Part shown: in pieces, positions 1-4,195 of the stretch | Layout: each line of letters starts with the position of its first letter | Numbering within the stretch: the stretch's first letter is position 1 | Source of the DNA: an uncultured Ruminococcus sp. | GTDB lineage: Bacteria; Bacillota; Clostridia; Oscillospirales; Acutalibacteraceae | Length of the DNA stretch: 5,332 nucleotides | Direction: 5' to 3' | Assembly (NCBI GenBank): GCA_905234305.1 | Contig: CAJOHT010000080.1 | Span: 1-5,332, forward strand | The notes under the pieces: generated by a model | Told to the model about the DNA's origin: nothing | The model's input: the letters and a program-made list of their open reading frames with translations, nothing else | Databases searched by the model: none | Translations under genes and position numbers: made by a program

Positions 1-104
1 TTGTATCCGAGCGACTTACATGTAGTTTCAAGGCTGTAGCGGATTCCCTCGGCGCTCTCGGCTAAGGTTCCGTCTAAATCGAACAGAATATATTTATACT
101 TCAT
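1..104 (-). CDS. HAD-superfamily phosphatase, N-terminal fragment (gene continues beyond the left edge)
   Basis: Only the first 34 codons are in the window, starting at the ATG whose first base is 104. They read MKYKYILFDLDGTLAESAEG and onward. Asp9 and Asp11 form the DxDGT motif I of HAD hydrolases (nucleophile plus acid/base Asp), and the following 'LAESAEGI' stretch leads into a helical cap of the phosphoglycolate phosphatase / beta-phosphoglucomutase type (HAD subfamily IA). Such enzymes are cytoplasmic Mg-dependent phosphatases of small phosphorylated metabolites. The substrate cannot be told from this fragment. The start lies inside the last codons of the upstream thioesterase gene (11-bp overlap, 94-104), so the two are probably translationally coupled. 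A weak GAGAAG-like ribosome site precedes it. The family is secure from motif I; phosphatase versus mutase is open. Confidence 0.85.
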   Translation of the reverse strand, partial: MKYKYILFDLDGTLAESAEGIRYSLETTCKSLGY

Positions 105-486
105 TAAACTTCTCATCCGCCTTTTTCTGGAATCTATCGGCATTTACGCTTACACGGGTATGATTACCCTCAGCGATCAAGCCCTTATTATCGTAAGCCT
201 CAACGTTAAATTTGAAAACCCTTCCGTTCGTATCGGTAAGGACCGCTTTAGCTCTTACTTCCGCGCAAAGAGGAGTAGGGCTTATATGCTCTATATTCAT
301 CATTGTTCCGACTGTGGTAAAGCCCTCGTCCAAACATTTTTTAGCAAGATTGGAAGCAGCGTTCTCCATAAGCACGACAACCGCGGGAGTCGCCAGCACT
401 TCAAGCTCGCCGCTGCCCATAGTTACCGCCAGCATATTTTCGTCAACCTTTTCTTTTATTTCAAGATAATCGCCTATGTTGAGCAT
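94..486 (-). CDS. FlK-like hotdog-fold acyl-CoA thioesterase, 130 aa
   Basis: A short single-domain hotdog protein of the usual length for the family, cytoplasmic, predicted to hydrolyse an acyl-CoA thioester. It resembles the fluoroacetyl-CoA thioesterase FlK: LATPAVVVLMENAA (residues 31-44), VGTMMNIEHISPTPL (59-73) and LIAEGNHTR (103-111). FlK is known to use Thr42, Glu50 and His76. Here Thr33, Glu41 and His67 have exactly the same spacing (8 and 26 residues), and Gly60 and Arg111 match the FlK positions Gly69 and Arg120 with the same offset of 9. The phenylalanines that form FlK's substrate gate are not seen in the preceding segment (GSGELEV), so fluoroacetyl-CoA is not implied; the substrate is unknown. 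ATG at 486 is chosen because GAAAGGA lies 8 nt upstream (495-501). It is the first gene of an operon with the HAD phosphatase, driven by the promoter at 533-561. Confidence 0.88.
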   Translation of the reverse strand: MLNIGDYLEIKEKVDENMLAVTMGSGELEVLATPAVVVLMENAASNLAKKCLDEGFTTVGTMMNIEHISPTPLCAEVRAKAVLTDTNGRVFKFNVEAYDNKGLIAEGNHTRVSVNADRFQKKADEKFNEV

Positions 487-501
487 ATTTAAAATCCTTT
501 C

Positions 502-530
502 TTGTTACCAAGTTCAATTTATGATAAAAT
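502..530 (+). promoter_or_regulatory. Sigma-70-type promoter of the DUF1624 membrane protein gene
   Basis: TTGTTA (502-507) and TAAAAT (525-530) have a 17-bp spacer. Initiation would be near 537, leaving a short leader with the ribosome site at 560-565. A TATATT at 530-535 is an alternative -10. This promoter lies back to back with the minus-strand one: the two -10 hexamers are only 2 bp apart. Confidence 0.5.
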
Positions 531-532
531 AT

Positions 533-561
533 ATTGTACCAATTTTTATTAAAAACCGCAA
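533..561 (-). promoter_or_regulatory. Sigma-70-type promoter of the thioesterase/HAD operon
   Basis: On the minus strand, TTGCGG (556-561) and TACAAT (533-538) are separated by exactly 17 bp. The -10 matches the consensus at 5 of 6 bases and the -35 keeps TTG. Initiation would fall near 526, about 40 nt before the thioesterase ATG. It interlocks with the oppositely directed promoter at 502-530. Confidence 0.6.
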
Positions 562-565
562 GGAG
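560..565 (+). promoter_or_regulatory. Ribosome binding site fixing the TTG start at 573
   Basis: AAGGAG lies 7 nt before TTG 573. The frame is open further upstream to a TTG at 534, but that codon has no ribosome site and sits at the predicted transcription start, so the shorter protein is preferred. Confidence 0.8.
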
Positions 566-572
566 TACCAGA

Positions 573-1313
573 TTGAAAAATAAAAAAAGAATTCATTTTA
601 TAGACGAAATCCGAGGCTTGATGATTATCGCGGTTGTAATATGCCATTTTTTCTACTCATTAGATGTAATTTTTCAGGTTGGACCGTTTATAGGCGTTTA
701 TGACTCAATGCTGAGCTGGCAGCCGATCGTCCCGGGAGCGTTTATATTAATCTCGGGAGTATCGTTTCAGTTAAGCCGCAACAACGTAAAGCGCGGATTT
801 AAATTATTAATAGTTTCCGCCGTTATAACCGTCGCGACGCTGATTATCCTGCCGTCGGCAACAATATGGTTCGGAATAATTCATTTCCTCGCGGTGATGA
901 ATATAATATTCGGGCTGTTAAAAAAACAAATCAATAAAAATCCCGCTGCCGCGGGTATCATTATTTTCGCGTTTTTATTCGTACTTACCTTCAATGTTCA
1001 TATGGGTTATCTCGGCATAGAGGGTATATGGAGCTATAAGCTGCCCGACGTTCTTTATACTACCGATTTTACCGCGCCTTTAGGCTTTTATACGGAAAAT
1101 TTCCGCTCGGCGGATTACAGCCCGCTTTTACCCTGGACTTTCCTGTTTTTAATCGGAACGATTTTAGGCAGATATACCGAAAAAATCCCCGAGTCTTTAG
1201 CTAAAATGCACATACGCCCTCTCGCCTTTGTCGGACGCCATACGCTCATTATCTACCTTCTCCACCAGCCGATAATAATCGGCGTATTGACTTTAGTTTA
1301 CGGAAGAAGATAG
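573..1313 (+). CDS. HGSNAT_cat/DUF1624-family integral membrane protein (putative acyltransferase), 246 aa
   Basis: A polytopic membrane protein with about seven hydrophobic segments, related to the catalytic domain of heparan-alpha-glucosaminide N-acetyltransferase, a family that moves acetyl groups across a membrane onto a sugar. Visible family marks, numbered from the TTG start, are HFIDEIRG (8-15), His25 in the first membrane segment (VICHFF), ISGVSFQLSRNNVKRG (60-75), WFGIIHFLAV (99-108), SADYSPLLPW (179-188), and the C-terminal GRHTLIIYLLHQPIII (221-236). The pattern of a short basic N-terminus, 'D-RG', 'ISG' and 'LP W' followed by 'GRH-L-IYLLHQP' is characteristic of bacterial DUF1624 proteins, usually about 240 residues. 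In bacteria the acceptor is generally unknown; a cell-envelope glycan is an inference. There is no terminator between this gene and ychF 63 bp downstream, so some readthrough into ychF is likely. The family call is firm and the activity is not. Confidence 0.87.
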   Translation: MKNKKRIHFIDEIRGLMIIAVVICHFFYSLDVIFQVGPFIGVYDSMLSWQPIVPGAFILISGVSFQLSRNNVKRGFKLLIVSAVITVATLIILPSATIWFGIIHFLAVMNIIFGLLKKQINKNPAAAGIIIFAFLFVLTFNVHMGYLGIEGIWSYKLPDVLYTTDFTAPLGFYTENFRSADYSPLLPWTFLFLIGTILGRYTEKIPESLAKMHIRPLAFVGRHTLIIYLLHQPIIIGVLTLVYGRR

Positions 1314-1342
1314 TTGAGATTTTAAGAATATTGTGATATAAT
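1314..1342 (+). promoter_or_regulatory. Extended -10 promoter of ychF
   Basis: TTGAGA (1314-1319) begins right after the preceding stop codon. A 17-bp spacer leads to TATAAT (1337-1342), a perfect -10, preceded by TG one base upstream (1334-1335), the extended -10 element. It is probably a strong constitutive promoter, fitting a housekeeping gene. Initiation is predicted near 1349, and the ribosome site AGGGAG is at 1361-1366. Confidence 0.8.
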
Positions 1343-1376
1343 CTAAAAAGTTTATAAAATAGGGAGATTGAAATAA

Positions 1377-2471
1377 ATGAAATTAGGTATTGTAGGGCTT
1401 CCGAATGTCGGAAAAAGCACTCTTTTTAACGCTATTACGAACGCGGGAGCGCAGTCGGCTAACTATCCGTTCTGCACGATCGAGCCGAATGTCGGAGTTG
1501 TAGCCGTACCCGATAAGCGTCTTGACAAGCTCGCCGAGATGTATGACCCTGAAAAATACACCCCCGCTATGATTGAATTCGTCGATATCGCGGGACTCGT
1601 TAAGGGCGCGTCCAAGGGCGAAGGCTTAGGCAATAAATTCCTCGCGAATATCCGCGAATGCGACGCTATCGTACACGTAGTACGCTGCTTTGAGAATTCC
1701 GATATCGTTCACGTTGACGGAAGCATCGACCCTAAACGCGATATCGAAACCATAAACCTCGAGCTTATTCTCTCGGACGTTGAGATGCTCGAGCGCAGAA
1801 TCGATAAAACCAAGAAGCTTATTAAGGGCGATAAAAAATATCAGGTCGATTTAGAGCTTTTCGAACGCGTACTCGAAGCGCTTAACGCGGGTAAATCCGC
1901 CCGCTCGGTCGAAATGGACGAGGACGAAAAGAAGATTATGTCCGAGGTAGCTCTGCTTACTACTAAGCCGATTATCTATGCCGCTAATATGAGTGACGAG
2001 GACTTCTCAAACGGCATCGAGGGCAATCCTTTCCTCGAAACAGTTAAGGAAGTCGCTAAAGAGGAAAACGCGGGCGTGCTTCCGATTTGCGCTGAGATAG
2101 AGGCGGAAATCGTTGATATGGACGCCGAGGAAAAGGAAATGTTCCTCTCCGATTTAGGACTTGAGGAAAGCGGACTCGACCGCCTTATCAAGGAATGCTA
2201 CTCGCTGTTAGGGCTCATAAGTTATCTTACGGCGGGTAAGCCCGAGGTAAGAGCTTGGACTATTAAAAAAGGAACAAAAGCTCCGCAGGCTGCGGGTAAA
2301 ATCCATACCGATTTTGAGCGAGGCTTTATCCGCGCTGAGGTAGTCAGCTTTAAGGATTTAATGGAATGCGGTTCAATTGTCGCCGCTAAAGAAAAAGGTC
2401 TTTACCGAAGCGAGGGCAAGGACTATGTTATGAACGACGGCGACGTTGTACTGTTCAGGTTTAATGTCTAA
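1377..2471 (+). CDS. ychF: Ribosome-binding ATPase YchF (OLA1 family), 364 aa
   Basis: An Obg-related P-loop NTPase that prefers ATP, binds ribosomes and is found in nearly all bacteria; it affects translation and stress responses. Domains in order: G domain with the P-loop GLPNVGKST (7-15) and G3 DIAG (70-73) followed by Leu74, the hydrophobic residue that replaces the usual catalytic Gln in this class; a coiled-coil insertion (about 125-190, [19 protein letters not shown] and following); the NxxE-type G4 region at 204-207; and a C-terminal TGS domain (about 281-364) with [20 protein letters not shown] and the family's terminal F-NV. His112 matches the His114 implicated in E. coli hydrolysis. 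Length matches E. coli YchF (363). The G4 reads NMSD, with Asp where the family usually has Glu. ATG 1377 is supported by AGGGAG 10 nt upstream and by alignment of the N-terminus. Confidence 0.98.
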   Translation: MKLGIVGLPNVGKSTLFNAITNAGAQSANYPFCTIEPNVGVVAVPDKRLDKLAEMYDPEKYTPAMIEFVDIAGLVKGASKGEGLGNKFLANIRECDAIVHVVRCFENSDIVHVDGSIDPKRDIETINLELILSDVEMLERRIDKTKKLIKGDKKYQVDLELFERVLEALNAGKSARSVEMDEDEKKIMSEVALLTTKPIIYAANMSDEDFSNGIEGNPFLETVKEVAKEENAGVLPICAEIEAEIVDMDAEEKEMFLSDLGLEESGLDRLIKECYSLLGLISYLTAGKPEVRAWTIKKGTKAPQAAGKIHTDFERGFIRAEVVSFKDLMECGSIVAAKEKGLYRSEGKDYVMNDGDVVLFRFNV

Positions 2472-2503
2472 TTAGGGCTAAGGATAAATATAACAAAAGC
2501 AAA

Positions 2504-2523
2504 GGCTCCCTTTTACGGGAGCC
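2504..2523 (-). terminator. Stable GC hairpin after ychF; terminator polarity fits the minus strand
   Basis: GGCTCCC (2504-2510) pairs perfectly with GGGAGCC (2517-2523) around a 6-nt loop. On the plus strand the hairpin is followed by CTCAGCTTATAG, which has no U-tract, so it is a poor intrinsic terminator for ychF, although it may stabilise the 3' end. On the minus strand it is followed by TTTGCTTTTGTT, a passable U-rich tail. A competing pairing exists on the plus strand: AGGGCT (2474-2479) with AGCCCT (2520-2525). Confidence 0.5.
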
Positions 2524-2547
2524 CTCAGCTTATAGGAAGGGAATTTT

Positions 2548-2619
2548 ATGAAAAAATACAAATGAAAAGATGTTTTCGTATTTAGGAAAGTTCTTTTTAA
2601 GATTTTGTGTTTCTCTTAG
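2548..2619 (+). pseudogene. Possible interrupted 23-codon peptide gene or leader ORF (MKKYK-stop)
   Basis: AGGAAGGG (2534-2541) sits 6 nt before an ATG that reads MKKYK and stops at TGA (2563-2565). The same frame then continues for 17 codons as KDVFVFRKVLFKILCFS before TAG at 2617-2619, so one base change (TGA from TGG) would restore a short basic, hydrophobic peptide. The stop also overlaps an ATG (ATGA at 2562-2565) that opens a second tiny ORF, MKRCFRI, ending at 2585. The ribosome site and start are as good as those of real genes here, but the product is too short to classify. It could be a decayed small gene, a leader ORF or chance. Confidence 0.25.
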
Positions 2620-2633
2620 CTTAAATATATAAT
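2605..2633 (+). promoter_or_regulatory. Promoter-like pair within the ychF-tetR gap
   Basis: TTGTGT (2605-2610), 17 bp, then a perfect TATAAT (2628-2633). Initiation would be near 2640, just ahead of the small ORF at 2656. In DNA this AT-rich a TATAAT can arise by chance. Confidence 0.35.
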
Positions 2634-2655
2634 AAAGCCCTAATGTGACGGTTAA

Positions 2656-2742
2656 ATGAAGAGAAAAAGAAAAGTAAGAGAAAGATTAGCGCAGAAAGTA
2701 AAAATTCTAATAATTTACCGAATTCTGCCTTCTGATTTCTAA
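2656..2742 (+). CDS. Possible 28-aa cationic/hydrophobic small protein
   Basis: An unrecognised small ORF beginning with ATG at 2656. The N-terminal half is strongly basic (MKRKRKVRERLAQKVK), followed by a short hydrophobic stretch (ILIIYRIL) and the end PSDF. It starts about 16 nt after the predicted start of the promoter at 2605-2633. Against it, there is only a weak GACGG-like ribosome site, the basic half is encoded by a purine-rich run (AAG/AGA/AAA) that would yield Lys/Arg in any coding context, and nothing shows conservation. If real, it would resemble small membrane-binding peptides, but no function can be assigned. Confidence 0.2.
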   Translation: MKRKRKVRERLAQKVKILIIYRILPSDF

Positions 2743-2784
2743 ATTCTGCTGTGTGAACATTATCTGAATTTTATGTAAATGCTA

Positions 2785-2812
2785 TTGACATTACGGCTAA
2801 ACAGGCTATAAT
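2785..2812 (+). promoter_or_regulatory. Perfect-consensus tetR promoter with an internal dyad
   Basis: TTGACA (2785-2790) and TATAAT (2807-2812) are both perfect consensus hexamers with a 16-bp spacer. An imperfect inverted repeat, ATTACGGC (2790-2797) and GCTATAAT (2805-2812), 6 of 8 matched and centred at 2801, overlaps the spacer and the -10. This is where an autorepressing TetR protein would be expected to bind; that role is an inference. Confidence 0.8.
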
Positions 2813-2843
2813 AGTCTAAAACCTTAAAAAAGGAGGTTTAAAA

Positions 2844-3446
2844 ATGATTAAACGCACATTCTACAATCTTCCGCCCGAAAAGCGCGAGAAGATCATTGAC
2901 GTAACAAGAAAAGAATTCCGCAAAGGACATAAACAAAAAATCACGATCAACAGCGTCATTAAGAACGCGGGGATTTCACGAGGAAGTTTTTATCAGTATT
3001 TTGACGATAAGCTCGATTTAGTTGAGCTTATGACCAACGATATGATGGACAAAATGTTCAACTATATTAAAGACGAGCTTATTTTCAGCGGCGGGGATAT
3101 TTTTAAAATACCTCTTAATATTTTCGATATTCTGACGTCCGACGATAAGGACTATAAGGATATAGTTGTAATATCGGACAGAACTAACCTAAACAGCGAC
3201 CTTATCGCCGAGTATATGCAGTACCGATTCCGCAAATTCAATTTTTTCGGAAAACTGTCGGAATATGTTGACCGCTCAGGTTTAAACCTTAAAAGCGATG
3301 AGGATTTAAAATACATTGTATTTATAATGGAGGACGCGATGAGAAGCGCTATGCTTAACATAGCTAAAAACGCTAAATCGCGCGACAAAGAAAGGGAAAT
3401 CCTCCGTAAAAAAATTGAACTGCTTAAAAGAGCAGTATGCGTATAA
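2844..3446 (+). CDS. TetR/AcrR-family transcriptional regulator, 200 aa
   Basis: A DNA-binding repressor-type protein of normal family length. The N-terminal domain begins MIKRTFYNLPPEKREKIIDV, and the helix-turn-helix spans about residues 33-63, with NAGISRGSFYQYFDDK (41-56) holding the recognition helix and the hallmark F/Y-x-YF-x-x-K segment. The C-terminal part (about 65-200) is the helical ligand-binding and dimerisation domain; it diverges as usual and gives no ligand. ATG 2844 is supported by AAGGAGG 7 nt upstream (2830-2836) and a consensus promoter. TetR proteins typically sit next to the exporter or enzyme they control, but here the neighbours are ychF and a convergent rpe, so the regulon is elsewhere or limited to itself. 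Codon use leans toward A/T-ending, AAA/ATT-rich choices compared with ychF, which is compatible with later acquisition. Confidence 0.93.
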   Translation: MIKRTFYNLPPEKREKIIDVTRKEFRKGHKQKITINSVIKNAGISRGSFYQYFDDKLDLVELMTNDMMDKMFNYIKDELIFSGGDIFKIPLNIFDILTSDDKDYKDIVVISDRTNLNSDLIAEYMQYRFRKFNFFGKLSEYVDRSGLNLKSDEDLKYIVFIMEDAMRSAMLNIAKNAKSRDKEREILRKKIELLKRAVCV

Positions 3447-3463
3447 ATCCTAAGGATTTATAC
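3441..3463. repeat. Perfect 23-bp palindrome overlapping the tetR stop codon
   Basis: The arms GTATAAATCCT (3441-3451) and AGGATTTATAC (3453-3463) are exact reverse complements around a single central A at 3452. The tetR stop TAA is at 3444-3446, inside the left arm. As RNA it would form a 10-bp stem with a 3-nt loop. There is no U-tract, and the true terminator follows at 3481, so a DNA-binding site or an mRNA 3'-end structure is possible. Confidence 0.75.
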
Positions 3464-3480
3464 AATGTAATAAGTTAAAT

Positions 3481-3518
3481 ACCGCCGATGCAAAAAAGCA
3501 TCGGCGGTTTATTTCTTA
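3481..3518. terminator. Bidirectional intrinsic terminator between tetR and rpe
   Basis: ACCGCCGATGC (3481-3491) pairs perfectly with GCATCGGCGGT (3498-3508) around an AAAAAA loop. The plus strand continues TTTATTTCTT, a good U-rich tail ending tetR. The minus strand continues ATTTAACTTATT, a weaker tail that would end the rpe operon. The position between two convergent genes fits shared use. Confidence 0.92.
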
Positions 3519-3534
3519 CCTTTTACTGATTATC

Positions 3535-4182
3535 TTAGCCAAGCTGTTTAAGCTGCATAATTGCCTCTTTAGGATTTTCGGCTTTAAATACAGCGGTTCC
3601 GGCTACGGCGACATCTACGCCAGCCTCAGCGCAATCGGCAATATTCTGAACGCCGATACCGCCGTCAGCCTCGATCAGTACGTCGAGGTTTCTTTTTTTG
3701 ATTTCTTCCCTTAATGCTCTGACCTTCGGGAGCATATCTGCCATAAAGCTCTGACCTCCGAAGCCGGGCTCAACCGTCATAACAAGCACCATATCTATCT
3801 TATCCAGATACGGGAATACGCTTTCGGCTGGAGTTTTAGGTTTTATCACAAGCCCCGCCTTAACGCCGCGGGCTTTAATTTTTTTAATAGTTTCGAGAGG
3901 ATCGCTGTCGCTTTCAATATGGAAAGTTATCAAATCGGCTCCCGCGTCGCAGAAATCGTCGATATATTTAAGCGGCTCGCTTATCATAAGATGAACGTCA
4001 AAAACCTTGTCCGAAAACTTTCTGACATACTTTATCACGGGCGCGCCGAAGGTTATATTCGGTACAAAATGCCCGTCCATAACATCGAGATGCATATAAT
4101 CGGCTCCCGCTTCATCCATACGGCGTATTTCTTCCCCGAAGCGTGAAAAATCACAGGATAAAAGTGACGGTGCTATCAGCAT
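3535..4182 (-). CDS. rpe: Ribulose-phosphate 3-epimerase, 215 aa
   Basis: Interconverts D-ribulose 5-phosphate and D-xylulose 5-phosphate in the non-oxidative pentose phosphate pathway; cytoplasmic, metal-dependent TIM barrel. All key motifs are present: N-terminal IAPSLLSCDF (3-12); HLDVMDGHFVPNITFG (31-46) with metal ligand His31 and catalytic/ligand Asp33; FDVHLM with His64; MTVEPGFGGQSF (135-146), the flexible phosphate-side loop; EADGGI (171-176) with catalytic Asp173; and the phosphate-binding VAGTAVF (193-199). Length is normal. The frame is open upstream into the preceding gene's region, but ATG 4182 is chosen because AGGAGG (4190-4195) lies 7 nt before it and homology starts there. 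It follows the pseudo-P-type ATPase gene by 11 bp on the same strand, so the two form an operon, with the stop codon of the first overlapping the ribosome site of rpe. Confidence 0.97.
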   Translation of the reverse strand: MLIAPSLLSCDFSRFGEEIRRMDEAGADYMHLDVMDGHFVPNITFGAPVIKYVRKFSDKVFDVHLMISEPLKYIDDFCDAGADLITFHIESDSDPLETIKKIKARGVKAGLVIKPKTPAESVFPYLDKIDMVLVMTVEPGFGGQSFMADMLPKVRALREEIKKRNLDVLIEADGGIGVQNIADCAEAGVDVAVAGTAVFKAENPKEAIMQLKQLG

Positions 4183-4189
4183 AGTTTTT

Positions 4190-4195
4190 CCTCCT
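4190..4195 (-). promoter_or_regulatory. Ribosome binding site of rpe, overlapping the upstream stop codon
   Basis: AGGAGG on the minus strand shares two bases with the TAG stop (4194-4196) of the preceding gene and lies 7 nt before ATG 4182. It decides the rpe start over the open upstream frame and suggests that ribosomes finishing the first gene help initiation at rpe. Confidence 0.85.

Larger units (their letters stand above)
2472..2843. other. AT-rich intergenic stretch of 372 bp between ychF and tetR
   Basis: No gene of normal size is visible on either strand. In order it holds the hairpin at 2504-2523, two tiny overlapping ORFs beginning with a good ribosome site (2534-2585), a promoter-like pair (2605-2633), a purine-rich segment that opens a 28-codon ORF (2656-2742), an AATTCTGC direct repeat (2721-2728 and 2742-2749), and the tetR promoter (2785-2812). 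The base composition is visibly more AT-rich than ychF. Confidence 0.7.

Noticed and set aside
160..492. Open frames on the plus strand (160-492 and 212-469) opposite the thioesterase gene
   Set aside because: They are antisense to a gene with clear catalytic motifs, have no ribosome site or recognisable domain, and look like codon-bias shadows.
1976..2191. 71-codon minus-strand open frame inside ychF
   Set aside because: Serine-rich low-complexity shadow of the glutamate/lysine-rich YchF sequence; no start signals.
2504..2523. Hairpin as a standard intrinsic terminator of ychF
   Set aside because: No U-tract follows on the plus strand; the U-rich side lies on the minus strand.
3152..3388. 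78-codon minus-strand open frame inside tetR
   Set aside because: Antisense to the ligand-binding domain of a well-supported regulator; no ribosome site and no family resemblance.
3919..4146. 75-codon plus-strand open frame opposite rpe
   Set aside because: Antisense to highly conserved Rpe motifs, which fully explain the sequence.
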